A stretch of DNA of 64,000 bases from contig NC_064239.1 in the NCBI RefSeq assembly GCF_023101765.2, positions 13,846,315-13,910,314 on the forward strand, in the 5' to 3' direction. The notes beneath the pieces are model-generated. The model was given only the letters and a program-made list of their open reading frames with translations, did no database searches and was not told the origin of the DNA. Below are positions 38,411 to 52,131 of this stretch, piece by piece. Position 1 is the first letter of the stretch. The number at the start of each line of letters is the position of its first letter. The DNA is from Spodoptera frugiperda (taxonomy: Eukaryota; Arthropoda; Insecta; Lepidoptera; Noctuidae). A program made the position numbers and the translations under genes.

Positions 38411-38427
38411 TGGACAAAGGGTGGCGC
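38411..38427 (+). promoter_or_regulatory. 17-bp motif TGGACAAAGGGYGGCGC, copy 2
   Basis: TGGACAAAGGGTGGCGC differs from 17727-17743 at one base. It lies just downstream of GC-rich unique sequence (38350-38405). Confidence 0.35.
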
Positions 38428-40042
38428 GATGAGAACCATGCGATAGTCGATAGCAAGCATTAAGAAAAAACGTATGATTGATTGTGTTGCGTGTTTGTTT
38501 GCTGTGAAAACTGGGCGGTGCGTGTATCCGCTTCAATGGCCGTACACACTGCACTTCCATAGCCTGCAGTCAGCTCGCGGTACAGTGTGGTCTAAGGCCC
38601 TGTTTGATAGCTAAACAAACGTCAGAAACGCCAGAATACACAAAAACGTTCTCACTTGGTTTACTGATCAGTGGCCGCCGCGCTGCCGCCAGCCCACCCA
38701 GGCGTCAGGCCAGCAGACAGTCGCTACTGAGAGCAGGCGACGTCCTCAGTGAAGCTATAATATTAACATTTAAACAACACACTTAAGTCGCATTAATCAC
38801 TCTCAAGCAATGATAGTTTTTGCCGCGAGTCGTGGGAGGGTCATTAGCGATGTACGAATATAAATGAGCACGGAGTGGGTGCCGGCTCCGGGAGGTATAG
38901 CTCGGCCTGCCGCGCCCGCTAAATGGTGAATACTTGTAATTTCCCGGTATTTGCCATCAATGGCCCACGGAGCTTTCTTGTCGAGCTCCATTCACGCATT
39001 GTTCAGTTTTTGTTTGGCACTGTTTCCCGGAGCCGGTGGACCCACCAGCACGCTGCCACGGCTTCGAGGGGCTTAGTGAATATTAGGCAAACGTCACCGA
39101 GACCCGTACTTTAACACAAATGAGTGAAGCTAGTGGAATACCAAGTATCTGGCAGCGCGGTGTCCACGTTCGTGTCAACATCTGCAGGTACATTATACCA
39201 ATACGACCCACTTACATTCATTACATCGCCAAGTAATCGAACCCAAGGTTTTCAGCAGTGCTAACCATATTTAATCATTGTAATTCCAGCGTCGTAGTGC
39301 ACAGTTGGATGCGTACTTCACATGCGCACGCGCACCCCTGCTATTATTAATTAATATATTATTATTATAGTATAATTGGATCTAAACGTGTGGCCCTCGA
39401 GAATGGCCGCGCCGTGTTATGTTTCATTCCTGTTCGTTAATGTTTCGATATATCGGTGACAATAATTAACTTTTTAGCAACAAGCCGTATCTGGCCAGCC
39501 TGCATACTAATTGTCCGAGCGGCGCCCGTTTATGGAGCCAATTATAAGTTTATTATTATTTATAACAATATTTTCATTGGAGGCAATACTGCAATAATGA
39601 TTCGTTCATACAGTGTATTAGTATCGTAAAGTTTATAAACGTTAGCAGATGTGACAGATGCCAATATTCAGTCGAAACAATAAACCTAACTCTAATTGTA
39701 CCAACTTACTCATCCCACGACTTGAAGCTACTTGTAGTCTTACAGGTCAGTAATGTATGTATGTGGCCCACCAACAAGTGCTTTATGTTCGTATGTAAAA
39801 TACTCAGTAGTTACTGAGCTTAGGCTGCTTAGTTTACATATTCAACCAAGTTTTTAGGTGTAGAGAACTAGTACCAACACTAACCTTCTATGTAAGTGCA
39901 CATAAACAAAAATATAATGTCTGTTAATACATTGTTATAAATTGTTTAACCATCGAGTTGTAAATAAGTTTAATGAAATCGATGAACTGTGTCAATAAAC
40001 TAATTAGAGTGGTGCCGTGCGGTGGGTCGGTACCGGGAAGCG

Positions 40043-40079
40043 GGCCCGGGATGCGGCCCGGGATGCGGCCCGGGATGCC
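40043..40079 (+). repeat. 12-bp GC-rich tandem repeat
   Basis: Three head-to-tail copies of GGCCCGGGATGC, followed by cgcgccgcgt. An overlapping ORF (39973-40161) reads GMRPGMRPGM through it and is not considered real. Confidence 0.9.
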
Positions 40080-43000
40080 GCGCCGCGTGTCCGGGATTCT
40101 TGTCGTGTTCCCGTCCGTATTGCAAGCCGTGAGTTTTTGCGCACCCCTACTATACTATTAATTGATTGGAATTACTAAAGTATTTGTATTTTTTGTGTGT
40201 TATCGCGCCAGTCTGCCGGACTAGTCCTTGATGATAGTTCTAATGGAAATTAATTATTTGCTGTCCAGCTCACAATACATATAATATCAAAAACGTTAAG
40301 TTGTTCAGCTTGGGTAGTACGTAGAAGGTTCTGTACAAGCTAATACAATCACTTCCACAGGTAAGTATAAGCTATACTGAGTGCACACTGATAACAAATA
40401 GAACACCATTCAGATGCAGACAAACAAACAATGTTACAAACGATGTGTATACAGTGCAGTAAGCAGGCAGATACAGGTGCACTAGTGCTAGTCTATGGAA
40501 GTAATTCCCGGCGCACGGCGAGCCCTGTATAGCCTGTGTTGCGTGGCCCGAGATTAAACAATCAAATAATCATATTAATCACAGCGCGCGCGCAGCCCTC
40601 CGCCGCGCATGCGTGCTGAGGTGAGGCACACACACAGATTATACTAATCGTGTCGTACGATTACTATAATCTGTAACTATGTGTGTAGATATATAATTAT
40701 AAACATATATAATATACGCCCGTAATTGATAATTAATCTTAATCCAAAACAAAATCTGTGGATCGATCTAATTTTTTGAAATTCCATACAGCTTAATGTC
40801 GAAAACCCAAAGATTTTGAATTAAAATTAAAATTTAATTTGATAACTTGTTTGATAATAATCTAATTAATTTATATTTCGACCATTAATCTACTTGTCTT
40901 TACGTATTCCATCTGTTATCTATGGAGACACAAGTAAACGATGTGTCTATACTTATATTTATAAACAAATTGTTTTTATGCACTACCTGCCTAACTCAAT
41001 TACTTGTACAGAAACACTGAGCAGGTAAAAAGTAAAATCTTTACCAGTTAACTCCGGGAAAGAAGATGTTGAGCAATCAGTGTCAGCTCTGTCAGTGACT
41101 TCAGGGAGCAGCGAGTGTTCAATGTGTGCGAGTTCGTTCGGAGCAGGCAAGCAGTAAGTAACAGGCTTTCATTAGGAGCCATTCTCCTGAGCACTGTCCT
41201 ATCAGCGCCACACAGCCCACCTGTAGTAAGCTGTGAAATGTTCTAAGATTCGGTCTCATCACTAATTGCAAGCAGCAAGTAGAGCGAGGTTTACACTAAG
41301 ACCCCAGCTGCCGAGCATCATACTGCAGGCGCTACATTATCCAATCCTGCGCAGAATGGACTCTCTGCGCAGCATCTCTCGATGTTGTGCCTTATTACAA
41401 GTCGGGCGCGAGCCTGTGGTTAGTGCGCGCGCGCACGGCGTGTGTGCTTTATGCTTATTAAACTGAATCCAATCAGCCGACGCCTCCGATCATACTAATT
41501 AGAGATATTGTGGCATTACGAGCACCGGGCCGCTTCCTGCACGAGGCGCGAGCACTGATTGCCTGCACTAACTACAGGACCCGGGCCCATCACGCCGCGA
41601 CGCATTACACTGCTGCACTCGGTGCACACCGACACTAGCGAGTGATCTGTTGTGTTGCTATTTATTGCTAGTCGTAAGTGTCAGCCAGATTACTATTTGC
41701 AAATAAACAAAACAACACGTTGTACGACTATTTAATTATTTGGAGAAAGCCATATACATACAACACTATACAGGAATTTGGAACAGGTGTAAGATATAGT
41801 ATAAGCAGGACTTGCAGTCTCCGGTAGTGTATTGCATCGGATGGCCGCGCGTCTCGTGGCGGACACCATGTGTAATTTGGCAGGTTGTGTAACGCGCAGT
41901 ATGTCGCGGCTTTACATATCGTGTACATTACACAGAATGTGTAATGATGGTGCGCCGGCGCATTGTTCTCTGCCCGTCGCTACGTAATCAAATTGAGCAC
42001 TTCCCGTGCGCGCGGACTTTCCAAGAGAATGTGACTTACACGAACCTATTTGCTAACATAACTATATGTTATACCAACCAACCAAATAAGGGAATCTGAT
42101 TATTGGTAACGAACTAAAAGTAGTTCCACTCTTTATGCAAAACTGTGCACAAGTATTAATATCCTCGCAGCGTAATATTCGCGATTGAATGCGATCGAGG
42201 CAACAACAGCGTTACCGCGGGGACAGGGAGGCGCGGCGGCCGGCTCGGTCGTGAACGTGTTATTAAGGGCCGGCGCATAATGCGCGTACGCAAATCATGG
42301 CGCTCCCGCCCTGGACGCCGGATCAAAATAATTGCACCCGCGACCGCCGTGCCGCCATTATCTCAAACTATACACAATTACTGGCCGCTGGAGCCACCAC
42401 GCGTGCGCGCGCGACCTTCTAATATCTACACAGCTTCGACTTGTACAGCATCCATCGTTACATTTGCTCACAATACTGCACAGTGCTGGGTGCAGAGCCA
42501 GCGATGTACACAGACCGAGTGTAGCGGCCATTCGTTTGGTACGGAGAAAGTTATTCGTCGTGCTCATTACAATATTAATCAATGCTTTCACATCCAGGGC
42601 TCGGGATAAATATAACCGATGCAGAATATTCTTTAATATTAGTTGCGCAATAGTAATGTGCGGGTGAGCGCTACAAATGATAGCCTGCGCGGGCGCACGG
42701 CGACCGGTGACCGTGCCATACGGCGCGCGGCGACCATATTTCGGAGAGTCGTGCGTAACGTATAATTTGGCCGCATTACGTATGCACAATCAAACATGAT
42801 TAGTTGTTCTTGTGGGATTATTAGATAAGTAGGTTGCGTGCGAGCGCCGTGTGAGTCTCACAGCGTCCGGTCGCCGCCAGCATGCGAACTCCGACACGGT
42901 ACACTCACATCTACCGTGACTCACGTGTCGACACGACACAACGAATTATTTCATCTCATATTCAATTTTACCTACTTCCAATATAGCATCAGTTCACGCC

Positions 43001-46000
43001 TTTAATCTAAGTGGTGATGTAAAGGGATGACCGACATGCCTGACTGTCTGTTAATAAACCTCTGTCATATAAGTGCATTTAATAACCCTGCGTAGTACTT
43101 CCAAGCATGCTGTATGATGCACATCTAGTGAAGGTGAGCGCTGTGATGGGACAGATGGAGGCGAAGGAGAGATTTAGCAAAAAGTGGCAAACGATGGTAT
43201 TCATGTGTCCACAATGGTGTGGTGGTTGTTGCATCTGTTTCTGGGAGTAAGTACTGAGCACATTGGATGCCAGCGCCGGGCGCAGGGCCACGAGAGACGC
43301 GGTTTCTTTATCTTCAGAATTTGGCTGGAAGGGACACTCCCTGCTTAGCGAGGCGAGTGTCGTTGATAATCCCCGTGTTTGTGCAGATAACCTTATTATC
43401 GCACCGTGGCGCTGATATAATGACATACGTAGCTGTTTGCCTTGCTACAAGCTGGTTACATTAGCCACACTCAGCCAACGACATGCGCCGCGCCACCAGC
43501 CCCACGCTGGTGCACCACGCGTGGCCCCACGGCAGAGTGGCACAGCATCCCTCGTTATGTAATGACACGTGTGAACCAACCTTGTTTTATTTCTTTAACT
43601 TTAGGTGTGTGACCTCGCTGTGGACGGCCAATGTGTTTTGTTGCCAACAAACTGGTTTCCGTAACTATTCTGTTGTTTATGGCTGGTGGTTCGTTCGCTG
43701 TTCCAGCAGCGAGCAGTACTGTAGCTGTGCTGTGCGACATTCCCCAGTTGTTGTTACTGTCCCCGACGTTCAGTTACTCATCGGTTCCTTCAGTCGTTCA
43801 TTATGTTCTAACTAAACTCTACGTTCGGTACGTTCTTGTTACCTACTACTTACTACTTTTATTTTTAACAGACAACTGGATGGTCAGCTGTGTCATGGTG
43901 TATTTATGAACAAACCCAGATTTACATTGATTCGTGCTGTTAGTGTTGCGGTAGGGTATTTAGCGAAACACAACTTGTGTTTAAGGAACATACTAACAGA
44001 TGGCGGTAGTGTCAATATCTGAAAATTACCCCTGTTGTAACATGTTACATTATTTTTTGTGACACCAGTATTTTAGTAACGAACTAGTGAACACTAGTAC
44101 CTGTTGTTAATTGTCAGGCTCGGCCGGCATCAGATGAGTCACGAAACGGCCCTACAGTGCGAGCGTCACTTTAGTAAGTGCTCACAGAGTTATTGTATAT
44201 CCCAGTACACATAATGTAGAGCCGAGCGGCCGAGTGCAGACAAACAATAACTGGGAGACAGCTTCTAGATAACCGCAGGACCACGAGCAGCGGCGGATGC
44301 TGCGGTAAATCACGTGGCGGCGCGAGAGGCGGGCGGCGTGCGCGCGCGCATCGCGATACCGCCCGCCTGACCCACAGCCCGCGGCGAGGACGAGCAGTGT
44401 CGGCCGCTGCACGCTCCGCAGGGCTGCTACCTGCAGGTTCTATTCCCGTGCCGCGCTCACACGGACTCGGGCGCTGCGGACATCCCTCGCGCAGTTCCGT
44501 GAATATATTTATGTGATAGTACAGGCGCAGCAGATCCTATCTGCAGATACACATCGCGCGATATGTTCCACTATCAGACGATACGGTGGCGCCGCGCCTC
44601 GCCCGGCCGGTGTACGCGTATCGCTGCGCTATCGGCCGATCTCTGCGATACAACACTAATTACCTATGTATATGTTTGTTAATGAGATCATCGGTCCCTG
44701 ACGTGTGCTGTGCTGTGCTGTGCAGGTCCTGTGCGCGGCGGTCCTGTGCTGTGTAACTTCACTTCACTCGATGCTCGCTTGTTTTATTGCATTTTTTGAA
44801 GTGTTGGTAATGAACGGCGTGGGGCCGCGAGGATGCCCGCGGGCCTCAATAAATAAATTTAACTAGATTATCAGCGGCCGACCGACCGCCTGCGCCGGCG
44901 CAACACCGTAACTTGCTGCCTGTCCGATTCGAGAAATACTGAAATTAAATGTAGGTACGAGTATCTTACTAACATAGTAGTTTTCATTACGCAACATTTA
45001 CTAAATAGTTAGTATATATAAATAGTATATATCACGATCATCAAGTTCTGTCAGCATACAGCAGTCTACATCTACATCTGATATGATATGAGCTATACTG
45101 ACGTATCGTGTAACTGTGGCACGTCACTCTAGCTCTCCCCAGCACGACGCCCCGCGTCCTGCAGGTGCCTGCAGCTCACATGTTCCGTCCGCCTCACCTC
45201 GCATAATATTCGAGAACTAAACCCATGCTTTATGGGAGCACAGAGCACAGGCAATTACAATACTCCGCGCGTCCACTGCGCCCGCGCAGCCGCGTGAGAA
45301 GATACTCCTTAACTGCGCCGACTCATGCTAAACAACAACACTTCGTGCACGCAAAATTAAACTTTATACTGTTGTTATAACGTTTATATTGCTGATGGAG
45401 GGAATGTGGCGTGTAATAATGCTAAATTGATCAAAGTTTACACAAATATTATTTATAAAAGGTTCCTCTCACGAAGTAGCACCTGGTCCACCAGTACAAG
45501 CGAGCAGACATCCACTGGCCACTGACACTGGTACTTATTGTCCTATGCAGGGTATGAAGCGGATCAATGCCTTATCTTCTCGCGAGAAATGTCGTGAGTC
45601 TCCGTTATTCAAGTATCTACGAGACTGGTTGTAATAATATTACTCTCCTAGAAGTGCTACGAAGACATTGCAGAATGCATACAAAGAGGAGAAACAAGGA
45701 GAGTACATTATAGTGCGTGTTCTTGCAAATATTGTGTGATGCCGGGGCCGCGGCAGCCAGCAGGCGGGTCATTACAGCGGCGGCACATCGGTCCATATAC
45801 TTCTTACGCGAAATACTCGGGCTGATATAATCGGTGGCACTTTATCTTCGACGAAATCTCACGTTTGAATGAATGTGAATGGTTAATTTATTCAACGCAG
45901 AACGTTTCCGACGAAGCCATTGATGTTGGCCTGTGCAGCCAGTGCAGCGCGCGCAAAAACTCGCCGCGCGCCGGCTTAAATCACTCGAAGGCAAATGACA

Positions 46001-46522
46001 AGCCGGCGATTACGGCAATTAAAACGCCGCCGATTGGCCGCTACGTGGCGCGGGCGAGCAAAAACTTGCGTGTGCGCATCCCAGCCGCATATGAATACGC
46101 AGACAATTGATCTCAAATTTGCAGGTTATTGAAAAACTTGGCGTAACGATGCATAGAGGAGCAGCAGACATGTCACCCGCCACCGCACCAAGTGTCACCA
46201 AGTGTCACTCGCACGCTGTGTCATATTGTTACTATAAATGTTAGTGAATATTTTAACTACAATGTTACTGCTGGAACAATACGTGTTTGTGTTCCTCACT
46301 GTCACCGGGCGCCTTACATTCAGCCACAGCACACTGCTCGCTGCTCGCTGCCACAACAACTTCTATCGTAATTTCATTGAAGATATTGTGTGCGACTACT
46401 TTTTTATTGTCAGTGATGTAAGAAACAAAGAATCAACATTTTATTGCGACGCGTTACAGCACTCGGGTCAATGAACAGCTGGGTCGCGCTGTGTCACCAG
46501 TATTTACGAAATATTTCTTACT
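40080..46522. other. Non-coding
   Basis: No gene is recognised. About 40640-40980 is AT-rich. 41030-41153 looks like a possible untranslated first exon: several TCAGT Initiator-like words and a good donor (gca|GTAAGT at 41154), but no ORF. GC-rich patches lie at 42215-42420, 42680-42730, 44280-44480 and 44590-44640. A ctgtg tandem lies at 44704-44724. The segment 45830-46110 is unique and of mixed composition. ORFs (for example 42358-42789 on the reverse strand) have no domain. Confidence 0.4.
40605..40613. promoter_or_regulatory. NRF-1-like site
   Basis: GCGCATGCG, in a CpG-rich run (40583-40615). Confidence 0.3.
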
Positions 46523-46555
46523 CGTAGCAGCCATTACTACGAGCTACGAGCTACG
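46523..46555. repeat. CGTAGC-motif cluster C
   Basis: CGTAGC at 46523 is followed by ctacgagctacgagctacg at 46537-46555, again the hexamer and its complement within 33 bp. Two other stretches of the window share the same design (13.4 and 59.9 kb). Confidence 0.65.
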
Positions 46556-48382
46556 TCCCGGTACGATGGAACCTCGCGAGAGGTCGTCGTCAGTCCACGC
46601 CTCTCTCATAGAGCTCAATTACAATAATCCAGTGCAACATAACACCACATTACAGAGGCCACTTTCCCAGGCACCGGTCCGGCCACAATCAGTGCAGTCC
46701 GGCCGGTTCAGGTGGCATTTCCTCGATTATCATGCGTTTAGTTTTTGCACGCGACAATTACATCGCATCTGTATGCACGAGGCAGACGCGCGAATAATCC
46801 GGCCGCGCCCGCCCCGCGCCGCACCGCGCCGCGCCGCCCCGCACCGCGCCGCCCGCCGCCTCGCATTGTCAGCGCAGCAGGACATGTCGGCTCGGTTTTC
46901 AGAATTGACGCGCTCTTGATTTGAGCATTTATGACAAACGGTATGAGGTCTGATGAAGTCTACACGCTTCTTGATTGACTTTCTGTAAAAAAACTAATGG
47001 CAGTCAGCAAAACAGGATAGCAAGCTGTAGTTGGTTCCAAAAGGGACTAAATAGAAGTGGCACCAATCTGCGCTGCGTTTACTAAATATTTTGACGGAAG
47101 GTTAGTTTACGGAATTGTTAAATGTTTAGAACTGAATCCATGCCAGTAACGAAGCTTGGTGGTAGAGAATATTGCAAGTCTCTGTCTATAACATATGACT
47201 AACATAATACAGAAATTGATGTTTTGTCACTGTCACCGCGCAGAATTCAATACATCGTACGCTGTACAGCAAATATTTTCTCTGCAGACTGTAAAGTGAT
47301 TCTAGTGGTACTACTGCACGTCTTGTGCCTGCGCATACAAAGTCGTTATGTTTTTGCAGTCGCGGCGCGCGGCGCGCGGCGTGCCCGCAGCGTGGGAGCT
47401 GCGGTGCGCGCACCACACCCCCCCTCTCTAGTTTGCATGCCAGATTTTCACATTTTTGTGCACTTATGACACAGGAGTCAAACTTATTGTGGGTCACGTT
47501 ACAACAATATTGTGGGCGTACTTTCAATCACAGTTGATTTTTTCCGACAAATTAGTTTCACTTCAAGACTTGATGAGACTGATATCATCAAATATCAGTT
47601 CAAGCAAGAAATATAAATGAGCCGCTTTATGCTGAAAGCTCTGTAGTCTGTACCGTCCACTTATTAATATGAATGTATGCAGTCAGATGAGTTGCATACA
47701 ATCAATATTTTATTTATTGTAACCGAGTAAAAACTAGCTCGCAACATTCGGGTGCTGCCGGCCAAGGCCCGGCGGCAAAAAGCGACGCATTCAAACGATG
47801 TGCCCTTGTGCGGAGCGGGCCACAACCCGCGCCCATTCAGCGAGCAGCCAGCAAATGGCTTCATGCGCGGTGCGGCCTGCGCAGCATTGCGCTAACAGTA
47901 GGTGTGCGCGCGTGCACTTGTCACGCCTGTGATGTGTCAATGAGCATGTCCGCATGTCACTCAGGACGTACCTGCGTAGCTGTGTCTAGGGGTGGGGGTT
48001 TTGTTACTGGGTCGGGCACAAATCGTTTTTTTTTTCGGTTTTCAGAAAAATAAGTAACAAGTACGTAGTCTGGAGTTGTGCCCATACTACCTCCATGTAC
48101 TACTCCGCTTCAAATTAACCATAAACATTACTTTAGATTCAACTCTTCTCAGCCGCTAGCCCTGATAACTGGTGAAATGTGTCACATTGAAAATATTATT
48201 GTCGACTGTCGACTTAAAGTTAACATAGTCAATCAGTAGCATGCGCACATGCGCACTGCGCACAGCCAGCCTCTGTCGATAAATATGCGACATCCGACAC
48301 ATTAGGAGCAAGCCAGAGACAATGGGGGCGACAAATTCAAATGAGGATTGATCTCATTAAAACACGTCCACGTCTGTCTGCC

Positions 48383-48413
48383 TGTTGACTGGTTGACTGG
48401 TCGACTGGTTGAC
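48383..48413 (+). repeat. 8-bp tandem repeat gttgactg
   Basis: Nearly four copies in a row (one with gtcgactg). Confidence 0.85.
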
Positions 48414-50216
48414 GCAAAACAGCAGGTCGTTGCGGACGCACGGACGGAATGCGACGCGTTCAGTGTGCGGTGTGTCAAAGCGATGCGCGCGCGCAGCCGC
48501 CGCCGCCGATCATTTAAATATCATCGCTACTCATATTTGGAATGCCTCCGCTGGCCGGTCGCTCGCTCGCCTCAGGATTAAGCGACAAAAATTGTTCCAT
48601 TTTTTGTTGCGCCACATTAACTCTAACCTTCGCCAGCCGCGGTCGTGTCGCGCCTGTATTGTATTGTATTGGGGTAGACAGTGGCCCCGCGCTCCGACAC
48701 CCATTGTTACCTTACTGAAGGAAATACTTTGTAATAATATGTAAACAATTTGTTTTAGTTACTACTATAGCTTGGATTGTATTATGAACATGATTATCTA
48801 GCGTTAGATGATGATTTAAACAACACAGAGGAACTTATTGTCTGCTGGAGAACTATGCGTAGTATTGTGTACTACAGGGACATGCCAACATTAAACACGC
48901 GTGCGGTAGAGAGCTACATGTGAGTCGGTGAGTCCCCCTGTGCGGCACATCCCAATGTTTGCCGTAACTCGAGCTCAACACTTTCATCATCAATCACGTC
49001 ACGGCGACCTCGATCCGTAGCGCGAGATGACGTCATCAAATACGTATACGTTGTCGTCAATCGGTATCACATACATACACCACTATGCTGGCAGTTTCAA
49101 ATGATATACAAAATCACTTTCATTCTGTTTACAAATTACTGACGGTAATATGTGTAAGGTAAACCATTAACTCTGTAGGGGCCATACCGAACAGCTTCAA
49201 CTCAAGGAAGATTCCCAAATATGTAATAGAACATCCATCATGTTGGTACAGAACACATGTATGTGATTAAACTAGAACGCTAGCATGAGTATCGGTTGGA
49301 GTGAGAGATCATCGGGTGCGGGCGGCGCGGGCGCAGCCTCGAGCGGCGGCTGCGCGCGCGCATCCATTAAGCTTAATTTGTAACAATTATCACCGCAGCA
49401 CAAACACAATAGTTAACTTTGATAACACCTTCATTAATAGACTCGCCCTGCGGCCTGCTCCTCTGTTACTCCAAAATAAACTCAATACTCTGTGCCACAG
49501 AGGTGATATTGCTTAGACGTTGCGTACACTCAGGTGGCATTATTATAAACGCATTAGGAAGATAACTCCGAGCGGTATCACTGTACTGTACTGTATGGCT
49601 GGAGAGCCACGCGAGGAGCGAGACACTGTGCAGTATGTTATGCCAACTATAGTATGGCGGTGCAGTGGTGTAGTTATACAACAAACGTTGCCCTGATAGT
49701 CCGCTATCACACGAAGATTACAGTAATCGAGTAGTTTGCATGATTTTAAATAATTCACAATAGTGTGCCGCGGGCATGCTAATCGCCGGCTGCTCGGCTG
49801 AATAGGTCAACTAATTGGCCCGGAGCGGTCCGTGTCGACCCGAATTATAGTGATTTGAATACACGCCGTGATTAATGAGCAGCTCCCTGCTCCGCGCGCA
49901 GGACCTTCGTAGTAACAAGTTGCGCGTAATTTGTTAAATTGCTCCCAAATAACAGTCCTCGTGGAGATTTAAACGGCGCCGACTAATGCATAGAAAGCTG
50001 GCGCTCGGCCCCGTCCGCCATGATCCGATACGAGTCTATGTAATAAATAGTGACAATATAACATAATAAATCGAGTAGGAAACGTTTCAATATTTTCCCA
50101 AGAGCTGCACGTGACAAATGGCGGGTGACCGGCTCATACATGTGCATAGGCTGGCTGTAGGCGCGCGGTAAAAACGCGGCGTCAGTCGCGGCGCGGGCGC
50201 AGGCCTAGCGCGGCCG

Positions 50217-50226
50217 GCGCAGGCGC
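50217..50226. promoter_or_regulatory. NRF-1-like site GCGCAGGCGC
   Basis: One of five full copies of the decamer or its complement in the second half of the window, here inside a GC-rich patch. Confidence 0.3.
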
Positions 50227-50315
50227 GGTAATGGTGGCGGTTCCCAGCCTCCGCCGCGGTTCCTTGAAGCCTCCGCCCCGAGCGACTGAATGACATACCT
50301 GGACATCCATTCAGT

Positions 50316-50325
50316 GGCGCCATCT
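50316..50325 (-). promoter_or_regulatory. CTCF-like motif
   Basis: GGCGCCATCT is the complement of AGATGGCGCC, identical to the motif at 2363. It lies 90 bp from the NRF-1-like site at 50217. Confidence 0.4.
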
Positions 50326-50872
50326 ATCACCTCCACTATACAACTATGTGCTACGCGTTTTTGTCATATCTCAGAGGAAATATTGAATATTACACGTTGG
50401 CAGCCAATGCCCCCGTCTAAGCAGCTGAACAATACTGTTGTATTTGTCGTTGGAGTAGCATACGAAACGGATTATTGGTGAAATGTTTGTTCGTGACGTC
50501 AGAATGTATGCAAAGTATTGTACTCCGCAGCTCCTCCGGCATGGCCCTCGGGCTCCCTGTTCGGGGCTCGGGGGGAGGGGGGGACACGCTCAAACGTCAC
50601 ATAATTATTGAAGTGGACGCTAAGAGGCCGCCATCAATATTAATACGAGCTTAGATAATTATATTCTGCGTGTGTCGCGCTGGCGACGTTTTTGCCGCGG
50701 AACAAACGATCTCATTCCTAGTGCCGGCCACATTCTCCGTGTTGCGCACACTTGCTAACTAATGAATTACATTTTTTCCTCGTCTGTCAATCATATCTGT
50801 TAACGGGTACTGGGAAACGGGTGGCGCCGGCGCAGGATCACACGCAGCACACGCCTGCACTGACCACTCACA

Positions 50873-50897
50873 ACACACACACACACACACACACACA
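50873..50897 (+). repeat. (CA)n microsatellite
   Basis: Twelve or so uninterrupted CA units. Confidence 0.95.
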
Positions 50898-52131
50898 ATG
50901 TAACTAGGTACCTAGTTAAGATAGACCAGATACTGTACATTATGTATGGGGATGCAGGCCGCTTCCAACCAGCTGCTCTGGTGTCTGCAGCCCCATGTGA
51001 GGCAATGGACGTCGTGTGCTTGATACGATGATAACGAACTAAGGATGTCGTCTTATCGCCATTAAAATAAATGATAAGTTCATTTATTTAGTTTTGACTC
51101 GTTCCCGAGTATCGCGAGTCACTTGCAAATTGCGCACTGTGTGTGCTCTATGTCCCTCGACAGATCAAAACGTGTTCCATCTAAGTTTTGTTAAGGTGCT
51201 GATATTATCTGCAATCGTCAATTACGTCGGGAGCTAACTGAGTTTTTACTGAACAAGCGATCTGACCGCAAATATGTCAAGCTGTCCGCGCGCCGATCTA
51301 GCTCTATAGCCAACTAGTTTGGTTTAATTCAATACATTCACTAGTACCGGCGTCGCCAGTTCTCTAATATTTCCTGTAATTAACTGAAATATCATTTCAC
51401 TAAGTACATTGCAGGTGATTGCAATATTACACCTCCTACTACCTACACTTTGTGACAATGTTTTGAATAGAATGTTGCACCAGACAGGTGAAACATGAGA
51501 TGTTCTCCGGCACCCAGCTACATACTGAATAATAATAAATTAATAATATAAGATGCCCAGACATCATTAATATTTTAGAATTTATGAAACTATGCAAGTA
51601 ATAAATTAGTTAAACAAAAACTATGTACATATTCGCCAATTAATAGTTACATGTGTCGGGCGGTGGGTGCAGGAACTGTCAGCCATTATGTATATCGGCC
51701 AATTAATCACTTTACTTATATTACATTAGTAGTCACTCGTATTTTAATTATTTATTTATGAATTTCCCGACAGGCGAGAAATGTGTGGATTATACACGCC
51801 TGCCCGTGCCCGCGGGCAGCTATACGTAATGTTACACGAGTAGTTATTTACTATTTACTAATTACTACTACATGTACATTACACTACTGGTGCCCGCGGC
51901 CTCGCCTGCTCACTGCACGACAGCGAACTTAGGGAACAACATACAGGCACTAAACTATAATGGCGAAGTGTACAGAAAGTATCGACTCACAGCTTGTACC
52001 AGGACACACACACTAGATGATACATCCAGCGAATGATCCGTAAAATTATACTTTGTCTTCTTCCACATAAATATAAATCTATTGATGGATAGATTAATAC
52101 AATCATTACAATTTAGATATACAGTAAAACT

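Larger units (their letters stand above)
34536..40042. other. Non-coding
   Basis: No gene is recognised. Mostly AT-rich from 34540 to 36300, with a perfect short hairpin at 35234-35268. GC-rich patches occur at 36430-36475, 37590-37700, 38340-38440 and 38660-38740. The segment 38160-38560 is unique, includes the 17-bp shared motif at 38411, and is flanked by ATTA-rich sequence, resembling a developmental enhancer; this is inference. ORFs are short and lack domains. Confidence 0.4.
46556..52131. other. Non-coding
   Basis: No gene is recognised. A ccgcgccgcaccgcgcc-type GC run lies at 46800-46865 and accounts for the Arg/Ala-rich end of the ORF at 46491-46919. Other GC-rich patches: 47360-47425, 47740-47890, 48480-48515, 49315-49365 and 50155-50285. 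An 8-bp tandem (gttgactg) lies at 48383-48413, and a CA microsatellite at 50873-50897. From 51400 to 52120 the DNA is AT-rich. Confidence 0.4.

Noticed and set aside
46491..46919. 142-codon ORF on the + strand
   Set aside because: The C-terminal third is ccgcgcc-type low complexity; the rest has no known motif and begins in a repeat cluster.
18457..48233. Exact 17-bp repeat aagttaacatagtcaat at 18457 and 48217
   Set aside because: AT-rich, no shared flanks, and one such match is within reach of chance in 64 kb of AT-rich DNA.
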